From: Gammaproteobacteria bacterium | Lineage (GTDB): Bacteria > Pseudomonadota > Gammaproteobacteria > GCA-001735895 | Direction: 5' to 3' | Assembly (NCBI GenBank): GCA_024224415.1 | Contig: JAAENK010000235.1 | Coordinates: 1-45,229, forward strand | Length of the DNA: 45,229 nucleotides | Shown: positions 36,701-45,229 of the stretch, piece by piece | How the letters are laid out: the number at the start of each line of letters is the position of its first letter | Numbering within the stretch: position 1 is the stretch's first letter | Program-made: the position numbers and the translations under genes | Notes under the pieces: model-generated | Databases searched by the model: none | The model's input: the letters and a program-made list of their open reading frames with translations, nothing else | What the model was told of the DNA's origin: nothing

Positions 36701-37602
36701 CACGAACTCAGTTCGAGCACCATCTACAGCATCATGAAAGCCTGGCGCGTAGCGGGCTTGACGACTGGGATTTTGATCGGTTGCCCGAGCATGTCACGCT
36801 ACAACCAAGCGGCCAGTCACTGCGCGCCTACCCGGCGTTGGTAGACTACGAAGACTCGGTGGCTATCGAATTGTTCGAAACTCGCGCCGATGCCGATTTT
36901 TATCATGCCAGCGGTATCGCCCGTCTGTTTTACCTGCAACTGGATGACAGTATTAAATATCTGAATAAAAATCTACCCAGGATCGAGCAGACTGCGCTGA
37001 TGTATAGCGCGATGGGGACACGTACCGAATTGTTGGCAGACCTCATTATGGCAACCGTGTTTAGTTGTTTCCTTGATGGGGAGTTGCCCCAGTCCCGGGA
37101 GGAATTTAACGACAGCTTGCAGGAAAATCACCAGCAATTTGTTAGCACGGCCAATAAATTGGCGGAACTGGTTCATCAGGTTCTGGCTTTGAAACAGGAT
37201 GTGCGTAGCCGGCTTGATAGCCTGGATTTGCCGGAAGTTCACCGTGATGACATAACTGAGCAACTACAGGGCTTGATATACCCAGAGTTTATACGCGATA
37301 TCCCGACGCTCCAGTTATCACGCCTGCCAGCTTATTTGCAGGGCATACTCAGGCGTATGCAAAATTTTAAACCTGGTTCGCAACGGCTCAATAAGCAGCT
37401 CGAAACCATTCAGGTCTATCAACAACAGTATCAGCAGTTTTACCAGCAGGAGTGCTACGATTACCAGAAACTGGATGCGTTACGCTGGATGATCGAAGAA
37501 TTTCGTATCGGTTGTTTCGCGCAACCAATGAAAACCCGCTTTCCGGTATCGGAGAAGAAGATCGAAAAGCACATTTCCACCATAGAGGTTTATTTTGACT
37601 AG
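33772..37602 (+). CDS. hrpA: ATP-dependent RNA helicase HrpA
   Basis: GETGSGKTTQLPQL, IDEAHERSLNIDLLLG, SATID, QRSGRCGR; 1276 aa DEAH helicase with DUF3418-like C-terminus. Confidence 0.95.
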   Translation: MSRHQSSLKVKIFQQCLSADRAALLRLLKKTSGQYNEALEKAIEESIHKRETRASKRPRANFNADLPFGNHIEELSDAILNNQVVIVCGETGSGKTTQLPQLCIDLGLADAGLIGHTQPRRIAAQAVCSRIAEELKTEVGTAVGYKIRFQDRSSDSAYIKLMTDGILLAETQSDRWLNRYATLIIDEAHERSLNIDLLLGFIKQLLPRRPDLKLIVTSATIDPQCFATYFNDAPILNISGRSYAVEMRYRPANEDDRDNLQILCDAVEELDAVAREDMLVFFPGERQIREAEEKLGKKFSRDYDILPLYARLNAAEQRRIFQAHSKRRIVLATNVAETSLTVPGIRYVIDTGLARLSRYSWRARVQRLPIEKISQASANQRSGRCGRLAPGICIRLYDEEDFTSRAKFTEAEILRSNLASVILQMNDLKLGTIHEFDFIESPDSRLINDGYRLLFELGATDNEDRILKHGHRIAGLPLDPRLAHMLIRAQTLNCLNEMLIIVSALSVQDPRSAAEEKRQAANEKYQLWQNNNSDFLFWIALWKSLAEQRAELSRNQFSRWCRKHYLSYSRLREWQDIYQQLNQQLKSLKYRFNTTEAEADSIHRCIFSGIPSHIASFDKDTQFQATRGRRLRIFPASTLAKQTPKWIMAFSLIETRQLYAHAVARFNPQWAMQDASQLHQYEYYEPHWQSRQGRVAAFRNTRIYGLLIEGGKRINFAAIEPKQSRQIFIQNALVEGDYVTRIEVIIANRKLVEHYRQQEDKYRRRDILLSDRLLYEFYDTRLPAEAVDAPSFEAWVKQQSSVQIDNLRFLASDIADDSVDAEKVEGFPELIELRDQTLKLDYLFEPGNEFDGVTVALPLALLNQFKEADFDRLVPGLLPEKVEALIRSLPRKLRKNFVPVNEFTSACMQRMDTDADLLVSIQQSLRAMTGVTIDLDEWRGVTLETHFQMHYALYDGKSCIARSHNLVELQQQFGEHARTQFEHHLQHHESLARSGLDDWDFDRLPEHVTLQPSGQSLRAYPALVDYEDSVAIELFETRADADFYHASGIARLFYLQLDDSIKYLNKNLPRIEQTALMYSAMGTRTELLADLIMATVFSCFLDGELPQSREEFNDSLQENHQQFVSTANKLAELVHQVLALKQDVRSRLDSLDLPEVHRDDITEQLQGLIYPEFIRDIPTLQLSRLPAYLQGILRRMQNFKPGSQRLNKQLETIQVYQQQYQQFYQQECYDYQKLDALRWMIEEFRIGCFAQPMKTRFPVSEKKIEKHISTIEVYFD

Positions 37603-38752
37603 CAGCAAAGTCCAACATTCGAACAGATTAATGCTCACCCCGCAGGGCGAGTTTGAGCTTCAACGTGTGCCTCACAATCCTCAATTACAGGCATGGGATG
37701 CTGCAGATTTGTATTTACTGAAGCACATCGATGAGTCTCGGTTACTATCGCGGCAATGCCGAATCATGCTGGTAAACGATAGTTTTGCCGCACTAAGTGT
37801 GGCCCTGGCAGATTATAGTCCCACCATGGTTAATGATTCATTTCTTGCAGAGCAAGCCTTGTCGAAAAACCTGATATTCAATGGATATGCGCCAGATCTA
37901 GTCGATTTCAATACTGGTATCGACTTGCCCAGACATGAATTTGATCTGATATTAATCAAGATTCCAAAGTCGATTGCTCTGCTGGAACACCAACTTTATT
38001 CACTGCGGAGCTCGATTGGTTTTGAAACCAGAGTTATCGCTGCGGGCATGACGCGATCCATCCACAGTTCTACCTTAGAGCTATTTGAAACAATATTAGG
38101 GCCAACCACGACATCGCTGGCCTGGAAGAAGGCGAGACTGATCCATGTAATGCGAGATCAGTCCCTTAATCAGGGGCAGAGCCCTTTTCCCGATTGCTTT
38201 GTTGTCGAAGCAGGTCGGGAATTCACTATTTGTAATCATGCTAATCTTTTCAGCAGGAAGGGGCTGGATAACGGCAGTCGGCTGTTGATAGAAAATATAC
38301 CGATATCTGAGCACTACCAAAAAATTGTCGATCTGGGCTGCGGCAATGGCATACTCGGCCTCATCGCCGCCTCACTCAATCCACAGGCTGGATTATTGTT
38401 TACCGATGAATCTTACTCGGCGATTGCTTCCGCTCAGTTAAATTTTAAAGCAGCCTACACGGGTAATAGGGAGGCCGATTTCAGGGTCACTGATTGTCTG
38501 CAGGGAGTTGACGAAAACTCCATTGATCTGGTGCTAAACAACCCACCTTTCCATCAACAGCATAGTCTGGGCGATACCATTGCCTGGCAAATGTTTGTCG
38601 AAGCGCGTAGAGTTTTGAAAACCGGTGGTGAGTTATGGCTGGTCGGTAATCGACATCTGGCCTATCACGCCAAACTGAAGAAAATATTCGGCAACTGTAC
38701 GCAGGTTGCAGGCAATCGTAAGTTTGTCGTATTAAAAGCCCTGAAACGTTAG
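37595..38752 (+). CDS. rlmG: 23S rRNA (guanine-N2)-methyltransferase RlmG-like
   Basis: VDLGCGNGILGLIA, LVLNNPPFHQQHSLGDTIAWQMF. Confidence 0.85.
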   Translation: MTSSKVQHSNRLMLTPQGEFELQRVPHNPQLQAWDAADLYLLKHIDESRLLSRQCRIMLVNDSFAALSVALADYSPTMVNDSFLAEQALSKNLIFNGYAPDLVDFNTGIDLPRHEFDLILIKIPKSIALLEHQLYSLRSSIGFETRVIAAGMTRSIHSSTLELFETILGPTTTSLAWKKARLIHVMRDQSLNQGQSPFPDCFVVEAGREFTICNHANLFSRKGLDNGSRLLIENIPISEHYQKIVDLGCGNGILGLIAASLNPQAGLLFTDESYSAIASAQLNFKAAYTGNREADFRVTDCLQGVDENSIDLVLNNPPFHQQHSLGDTIAWQMFVEARRVLKTGGELWLVGNRHLAYHAKLKKIFGNCTQVAGNRKFVVLKALKR

Positions 38753-38757
38753 AACCA

Positions 38758-39963
38758 TTAGTTCTGTACGATGTCGTTGCTGGTTTTTGGAAAAGTCCGC
38801 GAACCCTCGTAAACTATTTGCCAGCGATCCGGGAATTTACGCCAGTAAATCTCTTTGGGGGAGACTAAATCGAGGTTATTGCTGGCATAATTTTGTTCAT
38901 ACTGCATCAGCACCAGATCATCTTCACCGGGGTAGATAAAAATACTGAGGTCACTGTATTCGACTTTTACCTGGGTTTTCTTGCGATTTACCCAGCGCTT
39001 GTGACCATCCCAGTTTTTGAAATTACGCCCGTAGGCGAGAAACTCAGTTTTTGAATAATGCTGTCGATAGCGTTCATGATCGAGGCTTTCCCAGTCACCA
39101 ATCCAGCCACTTAAAGTCTTTAGCCATTGTTTGCGCCTGGTCTGCCATTGGTCGTAGGATAACCAGTTTACCTGTTCGGTGACGACTACAGGAGTATGTA
39201 GCTCGGTACTTACATATTGATCGATGTGCAGAAAGTCTGGATTGCTGACAACAATGCAGCCGTTACTGGCCCAGGGGGAGCGGTTGTAGGTATACGAGGG
39301 TGTGCCATGAATCCAGATACCGCCACCGGTGCGATTTTTTCGTACATCCCAGACATTGGGATAGCTGATCGGGAATGCGCCTTTGCCGTATAAATCGGGG
39401 AGTTCTTTATCCTCTATAAACTTGGTGACATGGTAAATGCCAATCGGTGTTTTCTGGTCGCCACGTTTTTGTTTACCCCAGCCCTTGAGACCGATGGTAA
39501 TAAAATAATCGGTCTCAAGCACCGGTGTACCCTGTTCGTTACTGTAAACATAAATACGTGAACTTTGTTGATCTACCAGTATCACATAAGGCTGATTCTC
39601 GGCAAGGAATAATATGTTCTCAGGATACATGCCGGTGTGGGCATTGCTGGTTTCGTGTTGCCAGCGTTGCTGGATTTCGTAGCGGAAATCGCGTACAGCC
39701 TGATCAACTTCAATACCAGAACCAATATGCTGCAAAGGCCCGGCTTTGGCGAGCAGGAGGTCGGCGTACATCATCTGGCCGAGGCGGCTATGCGGGTATT
39801 GCTTAATCAGGTTGCGGGTGCTGTCGAGGGCCTGGTCGTGATTCAGGCTCTGGATTTCCTTAATCGTGTTGAGGATGGTTTGCTCATAACTATGCTCCGG
39901 GGCTTCGCTGGCCAGCAGGTCAATCGACAATAGCATTAACAGGCAAATCAGGAGATTTCTCAT
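38758..39963 (-). CDS. L,D-transpeptidase (YkuD) family protein
   Basis: GIWIHGTPSYTYNRSPWASNGCIVVSN catalytic His/Cys motif; signal peptide. Confidence 0.9.
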   Translation of the reverse strand: MRNLLICLLMLLSIDLLASEAPEHSYEQTILNTIKEIQSLNHDQALDSTRNLIKQYPHSRLGQMMYADLLLAKAGPLQHIGSGIEVDQAVRDFRYEIQQRWQHETSNAHTGMYPENILFLAENQPYVILVDQQSSRIYVYSNEQGTPVLETDYFITIGLKGWGKQKRGDQKTPIGIYHVTKFIEDKELPDLYGKGAFPISYPNVWDVRKNRTGGGIWIHGTPSYTYNRSPWASNGCIVVSNPDFLHIDQYVSTELHTPVVVTEQVNWLSYDQWQTRRKQWLKTLSGWIGDWESLDHERYRQHYSKTEFLAYGRNFKNWDGHKRWVNRKKTQVKVEYSDLSIFIYPGEDDLVLMQYEQNYASNNLDLVSPKEIYWRKFPDRWQIVYEGSRTFPKTSNDIVQN

Positions 39964-40856
39964 AATACAGACAGGACTCTCTCGTCAGTAATTTTCCATT
40001 GTGAGCCAATACGGCGAAAACTAAGCCGTTTCTTCACGCGATCACTATAACTGGGTGAATCGAACGATTGTTTAAAATCAATAATAGCCCGATTATTATT
40101 TTCTGCTCGAACATTAATATCACTTACCCCGATTTTAATAAAACCGGGTCGCATGATACGCTGCCGCCGATGTTCGACCCAGTCACTATGCGTCTGGAAA
40201 TTAGGGCGGTGCTCGGTCGAGTAAAAACTGGTGTAAGTGGCGAAATCCTTATTGCTCCAGGCCCTGGCCCAAAGCTCGATCTGCTGGCTTAGGATTGAAT
40301 TAGTCGACTGCTCTGGTTCGGTACTGGCCAGAGTGACGGTCGTGTTTTGCTGCTCAGGAGGTTCAAGTTGAGTCAGTGCGGCAAGCTCTATTTTATGCGT
40401 GTATTTAGCAGGCTCAGCCGATTCACTCAGTGCACGCCGGTAAGCCTCGCTGGCGATGCCGGTGTAAATCTGGCTCAGGTTTTGATAAGCCGTGGCGTAG
40501 CTATTATGCGTATTAAGCGCCTCGACCAGTAATTTGCTGGCGGCGTCATAGTCACCATTGGCGAGATAAATCATCGCCAGATTATTGCGCGGCTCGGGTA
40601 ATTCAGGATGTTGTCGTATCAGGTTCTGATAAAGATCAGTAGCTCGAGCGGTTTGCCGGTTCATCTGATAGGAATATGCGGTCAGAAATTGAACATCGGG
40701 CCACTGCGGCTTTTGTTTCAGCAGAGATTCCCCGGCTTCTATGGCCGAGGTAAACTTTTTTCCTGCCACCAGAGCCCGTAAATCATCGATGGCCCCAGCC
40801 GTTACCGGACCGGGAATAGCACAAAAGAGAGCTAAAAGAATTATTAAACGACGCAT
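39960..40856 (-). CDS. secreted TPR protein with C-terminal SnoaL/NTF2-like (Cif-like) domain
   Basis: Signal peptide from ATG at 40856 (MRRLIILLALFCAIPGPVTAG), TPR-type segments, C-terminal WARAWSNKDFATYTSFYSTEHRPNF...WKITDERVLS; track ORF extends to 40913. Confidence 0.8.
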   Translation of the reverse strand: MRRLIILLALFCAIPGPVTAGAIDDLRALVAGKKFTSAIEAGESLLKQKPQWPDVQFLTAYSYQMNRQTARATDLYQNLIRQHPELPEPRNNLAMIYLANGDYDAASKLLVEALNTHNSYATAYQNLSQIYTGIASEAYRRALSESAEPAKYTHKIELAALTQLEPPEQQNTTVTLASTEPEQSTNSILSQQIELWARAWSNKDFATYTSFYSTEHRPNFQTHSDWVEHRRQRIMRPGFIKIGVSDINVRAENNNRAIIDFKQSFDSPSYSDRVKKRLSFRRIGSQWKITDERVLSVL

Positions 40857-40916
40857 TGCCTTGACAATCAACCAAACTGCAAAGGAGTATAACAAATATA
40901 TTCCAGGGCACATCCA

Positions 40917-41810
40917 TTGAAACTATATCTGGTCGACTCCAGCATTTTTATATTCAAAGCCTGGTTTGCGCAAAAAGGTGCACAGAGCAATCTGCGAGGT
41001 GAACCCAACCATGCATTTATCGGCTTTAGTGATTTCACCTATCGTCTGCTCACCGAAGTTGTGCCGAGCAAGCTGGTATTTGCATTTGACGAAAGCCTCA
41101 AACAATCCTCGCGTAAACAGATTTATCCCGCCTATAAAGCCAATCGCACACCAGTGCCGATTGAACTCAAACGTCAATTTGGCTGGTGCCAACAATGGGT
41201 TGAACACCTCGGTTTTAGCAAAGCGGTGAGTCAATACTGGGAAGCAGATGATTTGATCGGCACCCTGGCGATGCAGCATCGATCGGCAGAACTGCCGATA
41301 GTAATTTTAACCGCAGACAAGGATTTGACCCAGCTCATCCACGAGGGCGATTTGTGGTGGTCGTTTTACGATAACAAAAAACTCGATTATCGTGGCATTC
41401 GTAAAAAGTACGGTGTCTACCCTGAACAAATCGCCAATCAACTCGCCTTGATGGGGGATAAGGTCGACAATATTCCGGGTGTTCCCTTCGTCGGACAGAA
41501 GACCGCCGCCAATCTGTTGCGCAAGTTTGGTAATTTACAGGCTTTACGTGAAAACCTCGGTGAAGTCTCCAAAATGAAGTTTCGGTACGCGGCGCGAGTG
41601 CAGCAGTCGCTTATTGAGCATGAATCCATCCTCGATGTTTGCGATCGCCTCACGCAAATTAACTGCGCGGTACAAGATGTTGACCAGCTGTCGATCGACC
41701 GTGGCGAAGTTCATCTCGAAAAACTGCGCGATATGATGGAGACTCATGCCATGGATGAGCCGCGTCGACACAAATGGGAAGCACTACTGAGCAAGTGTGA
41801 GCATGGCTAA
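40917..41810 (+). CDS. 5'-3' exonuclease / flap endonuclease-like (Xni-like)
   Basis: LYLVDSSIFIFKAWFA, EADDLIGTLA, LTADKDLTQL, GDKVDNIPGVPFVGQKTAANLL. Confidence 0.88.
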   Translation: MKLYLVDSSIFIFKAWFAQKGAQSNLRGEPNHAFIGFSDFTYRLLTEVVPSKLVFAFDESLKQSSRKQIYPAYKANRTPVPIELKRQFGWCQQWVEHLGFSKAVSQYWEADDLIGTLAMQHRSAELPIVILTADKDLTQLIHEGDLWWSFYDNKKLDYRGIRKKYGVYPEQIANQLALMGDKVDNIPGVPFVGQKTAANLLRKFGNLQALRENLGEVSKMKFRYAARVQQSLIEHESILDVCDRLTQINCAVQDVDQLSIDRGEVHLEKLRDMMETHAMDEPRRHKWEALLSKCEHG

Positions 41811-42339
41811 AACTATTCTATTCAATAAACCTTTCCAGGTAATCAGCCAGTTTTCACCGATGGATGGCAAGAAAACCCTGGCTGACTATATAGATGTACC
41901 CGGGATTTACCCGGCAGGCAGACTCGATTTCGACAGCGAAGGTTTAATGCTACTAACCGACGATGGTCAGTTGCAGGCGAAAATTTCGCATCCCAAACAC
42001 AAACAGCCGAAATGTTATCTGGCGCAGGTCGAGCAGTTGCCATCGCGCAAAGCACTGGTGGCATTAAGGCGCGGTGTTGAACTTAAAGACGGGGTTACCG
42101 CACCGGCAAAAGTACAACTAGCCGATGAGCCCGAGTGGTTATGGCCGAGAAACCCACCGATACGCGAGCGTCGCGACATCCCCACGCAATGGCTCGAAAT
42201 CGAAATCCACGAGGGTCGTAATCGCCAGGTGCGGCGTATGACAGCTGCAGTTGGTCACCCGACATTACGCCTGATTCGGGTTCGTGTGGCGGACTGGTCA
42301 CTGGACGGGCTCGTACCGGGAGAATGGCGGCAGTTATGA
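41803..42339 (+). CDS. rluE: 23S rRNA pseudouridine synthase RluE-like
   Basis: ILFNKPFQVISQF, YPAGRLDFDSEGLMLLTDDG, IHEGRNRQVRRMTAAVGHPTLRLIR. Confidence 0.87.
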   Translation: MAKTILFNKPFQVISQFSPMDGKKTLADYIDVPGIYPAGRLDFDSEGLMLLTDDGQLQAKISHPKHKQPKCYLAQVEQLPSRKALVALRRGVELKDGVTAPAKVQLADEPEWLWPRNPPIRERRDIPTQWLEIEIHEGRNRQVRRMTAAVGHPTLRLIRVRVADWSLDGLVPGEWRQL

Positions 42340-43205
42340 ACCTCGTAAACTGGCCCAGTCTGTGTGAAATGATGGCACTACACACGAAAGACTTTTCCGC
42401 CACCAGGGTGCATGGCGGTAACATCAATGAAGCCTGGCATTTGAGTGCCGGTCAACATTCATTTTTTGTTAAAACCAATCATCACAGTCGCCTGGCGATG
42501 TTCGAGGCTGAACAAAAAGGCCTGATCGAAATTCAGGCTAGCAGCGCCATCCGTGTGCCAGTAGTTTATGGTTGTGGTATCGATGGTGATCATTCGTTTA
42601 TATTGATGGAATACCTTAACTTGTCGGGCGGTATAAACGAGCGCATATTCGCTCAACAACTGGCGGCGATGCATAATCACACCAACAACCAGTTTGGATT
42701 CGAAATAGACAACACCATCGGCACCAGCCCGCAAACCAATCGATTTACAGCTAGCTGGGTAGATTTCTGGTGTGATCAGCGGTTGGGGTTGCAGTTAAAG
42801 CTGGCGAGGGAGAATGGGCTGGACAATGGCCTGATCGATGCGGGCGAGCGTCTGAATGAACGAATACAGGTTTTCTACAGCGACTATCAACCCGTGGCTT
42901 CGTTGCTACACGGAGATCTGTGGAGCGGTAACCAGGCTGCGGATGACAGGGATAATCCGGTAATATTCGACCCCGCCTGTTACTACGGCGATCACGAAAC
43001 GGACCTGGCGATGATGGAATTATTCGGCAGGCCCAGTCGGCAATTCTTCGATGTATATCATGAAGTCTTTGCTATCGACAGAGGTTATTCCATACGGCGC
43101 GACCTCTACAATCTCTACCATATCCTCAATCACGCCAATTTATTTGGCGGAGACTACGCCGCTTCAGCGCAGCGTATGATCGATACTTTACTGGCTCAGA
43201 CCTGA
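42336..43205 (+). CDS. fructosamine kinase / ketosamine-3-kinase family protein
   Basis: VHGGNINEAWHL, FVKTNHH, SLLHGDLWSGNQ, PVIFDPACYYGDHETDLAMMELFG. Confidence 0.92.
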   Translation: MNLVNWPSLCEMMALHTKDFSATRVHGGNINEAWHLSAGQHSFFVKTNHHSRLAMFEAEQKGLIEIQASSAIRVPVVYGCGIDGDHSFILMEYLNLSGGINERIFAQQLAAMHNHTNNQFGFEIDNTIGTSPQTNRFTASWVDFWCDQRLGLQLKLARENGLDNGLIDAGERLNERIQVFYSDYQPVASLLHGDLWSGNQAADDRDNPVIFDPACYYGDHETDLAMMELFGRPSRQFFDVYHEVFAIDRGYSIRRDLYNLYHILNHANLFGGDYAASAQRMIDTLLAQT

Positions 43206-44233
43206 CGACGACGTGATCTGCGTGATTTGGATCTTGCAGTTACCTGATGCTGACCCTGTGCCTGGGCTTTAGTGCCGTCGCTGACCTCACCGAGTACACG
43301 TTCTACGTCCTCCAACGTCGGTGCATTACCGGGTGGTGTCGAATCCAGAGCATGGCGCATGGCGGCGACGTGTGCTGGCGAGGTGCCACAACAGCCGCCG
43401 ACGATACGCGCCCCTGCATCACGCGCCATGACGGCATAGTTGGCCATAATTTCGGGCGTACCATTGTAAACAATTTTACCATCGACGAACTCGGGGATGC
43501 CGCAATTAGCCTTGGCAATAATAACAGGATCACTGCCTGCCTGGCTGGCAGATTTGATATTCAATACCACGGCAACAACTTCAGAAGCGCCCACACCGCA
43601 GTTGGTGCCGCAGGCGTGCACACCAGGTTCCAGGTTTTCATAAATTTGCATCAGGTTGGCGGCGCTGACTCCCATCATAGAGTGCCCGTTGGTATCGAGG
43701 CTCATGGTGAATACTATTGGCAACCCCGTCTGGCTGGCGCCTTGTACTGCAAATTCAACCTCTTCACGCGCAGACATGGTTTCGATCCAGAGCACATCGG
43801 CGCCACCCTGCTTGAGTGCATTGGCCTGTTCAGCAAACGCGGCCACTGCATCGTCGGGTTCGAGACTGCCCATTGGTGGAAGTAGTTCACCGGTTGGACC
43901 GATTGAACCGGCGAGGACGACTTCACGACCCGATGCCTCGATTTCCGCCTTGAGTAGTTTAGTGGCGGCGATATTTAGCTCGGCTACCCGATCCTGGGCT
44001 TTGTGTAGCTTGAGCCTAAATCTGGTACCGCCAAAAGTATTGGTTAGTACGATATCTGAACCGGCATCTATAAAGCTACGATAGTGGCGAGCAATTTTTT
44101 CCGGCTGGTCTACATTCCATAGCTCTGGTGCATCGCCACTTTGCAAACCCAGCGCAAACAAATTGGTGCCCGTAGCGCCATCGGCCAACAAAGTCTGTTT
44201 CTCGCTAAGTAATTTTTCAAATAAATTGCCCAT
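43196..44233 (-). CDS. betaine-homocysteine S-methyltransferase family protein
   Basis: LLADGATGTNLF, LTNTFGG, GTNCGVGASE, GARIVGGCCGTSPAHV zinc-cysteine motif; ATG at 44233 (MGNLFEKLL) preferred over 44290. Confidence 0.88.
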   Translation of the reverse strand: MGNLFEKLLSEKQTLLADGATGTNLFALGLQSGDAPELWNVDQPEKIARHYRSFIDAGSDIVLTNTFGGTRFRLKLHKAQDRVAELNIAATKLLKAEIEASGREVVLAGSIGPTGELLPPMGSLEPDDAVAAFAEQANALKQGGADVLWIETMSAREEVEFAVQGASQTGLPIVFTMSLDTNGHSMMGVSAANLMQIYENLEPGVHACGTNCGVGASEVVAVVLNIKSASQAGSDPVIIAKANCGIPEFVDGKIVYNGTPEIMANYAVMARDAGARIVGGCCGTSPAHVAAMRHALDSTPPGNAPTLEDVERVLGEVSDGTKAQAQGQHQVTARSKSRRSRRRQV

Positions 44234-44311
44234 ATATTTTGCCCCGTTTTGAAGGTCTGCACTAATAGCATAGTAAAAACTGGTTGACATTGTAGCATCA
44301 AATACTAAGAT

Positions 44312-44327
44312 ATAAAGATATCTTTAT
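44312..44327. promoter_or_regulatory. 16-bp perfect palindrome ATAAAGATATCTTTAT, candidate ArsR-family operator
   Basis: Exact self-complementary 16-mer in the divergent intergenic region, 17 bp upstream of the regulator ATG. Confidence 0.65.
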
Positions 44328-44343
44328 GTATTTATATTAGATT

Positions 44344-45229
44344 ATGCATGATCTCGACACATTACTTGTGGGTTTACGCGCCGCCGGAGAGCATACGCGG
44401 TTACGAATTCTCGCCTTATGCTCCAGGGGAGAGTTGAGTGTTTCCGAGCTGGTACAGATACTGGGCCAGAGTCAGCCACGAGTCTCGCGGCATCTGAAAT
44501 TAATGGTCGAAGCCGGTTTGCTGGAACGACTACCCGAGGGCTCGCAAGTTTACTTCCGTCTTTCAGACTCCGCGATGGCATCAAAAATAGCACATGTCCT
44601 GGCATCGTTGATACCCGAATCCGATGCGGTCCTGAACCGGGATTTATCCCGCTTATATCAGGTACGCGATGCACGAGCACAAAAAGCCCAGAACTATTTT
44701 CAGCAAGTTGCTAAAAACTGGGACAGTATCCGTTCCATGCATGTAGCAGAGCAGCAGCTCGAACAAGCGCTTTGCGAAGTGGTCGGAGATGATTTCAATG
44801 GAGATTTGCTCGATATCGGCACCGGTACCGGGCGTATTCTCGAGCTGTTTGCTGAACGTGTCAGGCGAGGCGTCGGTGTCGATACGAGCAATGGCATGTT
44901 AGCGGTGGCGCGCAGCAATCTGGAATGCGAGAACAGGCAGCATATTCATGTGCGCAAGGGAGATATGTATCAGTTACCCGTCGATGATGACACATTTGAC
45001 CTCGCTATTCTGCATATGGTTTTACACTATAGCGATAACCCTGCCGAAGTCATTCGCGAAGCTGCTCGAGTATTGCGTCCCGGAGGTCGGCTTATTGTGG
45101 TCGACTTCGCCACCCACACAGAAGAATACTTACGCAGCGATTACCAGCATCACCGACTGGGTTTTGCCGATACCGAGATCAGCCAGTGCTTCGAATCAGC
45201 CGGTATCAGGGCTCAGTCGAAAATACGAC
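44344..45229 (+). CDS. ArsR-family regulator fused to SAM-dependent methyltransferase, partial (runs off right edge)
   Basis: N-terminal HTH (RLRILALCSRGELSVSELVQILGQSQPRVSRHLKLMVEAGLLERLPEGSQVYFRL) and C-terminal MT motif (LLDIGTGTGRILELFAERV...FDLAILHMVLHY). Confidence 0.9.
   Translation, partial: MHDLDTLLVGLRAAGEHTRLRILALCSRGELSVSELVQILGQSQPRVSRHLKLMVEAGLLERLPEGSQVYFRLSDSAMASKIAHVLASLIPESDAVLNRDLSRLYQVRDARAQKAQNYFQQVAKNWDSIRSMHVAEQQLEQALCEVVGDDFNGDLLDIGTGTGRILELFAERVRRGVGVDTSNGMLAVARSNLECENRQHIHVRKGDMYQLPVDDDTFDLAILHMVLHYSDNPAEVIREAARVLRPGGRLIVVDFATHTEEYLRSDYQHHRLGFADTEISQCFESAGIRAQSKIR

Noticed and set aside
43247-43885. 212-aa plus-strand ORF
   Set aside because: Antisense shadow of the BHMT-family gene.
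1-45229. CRISPR arrays, prophage, integrons, transposases, tRNA or rRNA genes
   Set aside because: No regularly spaced repeats, IS-type ORFs or cloverleaf/rRNA sequence were recognised by eye. XerC is the housekeeping copy in its usual dapF context.

Overview
The window is a 45.2 kb gammaproteobacterial-type chromosomal segment, densely coding on both strands. Housekeeping blocks are easy to recognise: ubiE-ubiJ-ubiB, hslVU plus a DUF971 protein, lptM-lysA-dapF-DUF484-xerC, rimO, argS-SPOR, hrpA, rlmG, xni-like and rluE-like genes. Accessory content points to methylated-amine and guanidino-compound metabolism: (i) a five-gene operon of a TMADH/DgcA-like flavoprotein, a divergent DHDPS-family lyase, a non-pyrrolysine MttB-family methyltransferase, a ChaC-like protein and a hypothetical protein, divergent from an enolase-superfamily dehydratase; (ii) an agmatinase/ureohydrolase; (iii) a clear creatinase; (iv) a betaine-homocysteine methyltransferase divergent from an ArsR-methyltransferase fusion. 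The most unusual locus is about 22.7-29.3 kb. There a response regulator, histidine kinase, PhzF-like protein and M19 dipeptidase form an overlapping operon, divergent from a coiled-coil polytopic membrane protein and a VWA-like lipoprotein. An exact 9-bp direct repeat with 11-bp phasing lies in front of the latter pair. The PhzF-like gene is split by an in-frame TGA that falls where the family Gly is expected. The creatinase gene has a candidate sigma70 promoter followed by a roughly 130-nt leader with several hairpins, including two mutually exclusive ones. No tRNA, rRNA, CRISPR array or transposase was recognised. All functional names come from reading translated motifs by eye; no database search was run.
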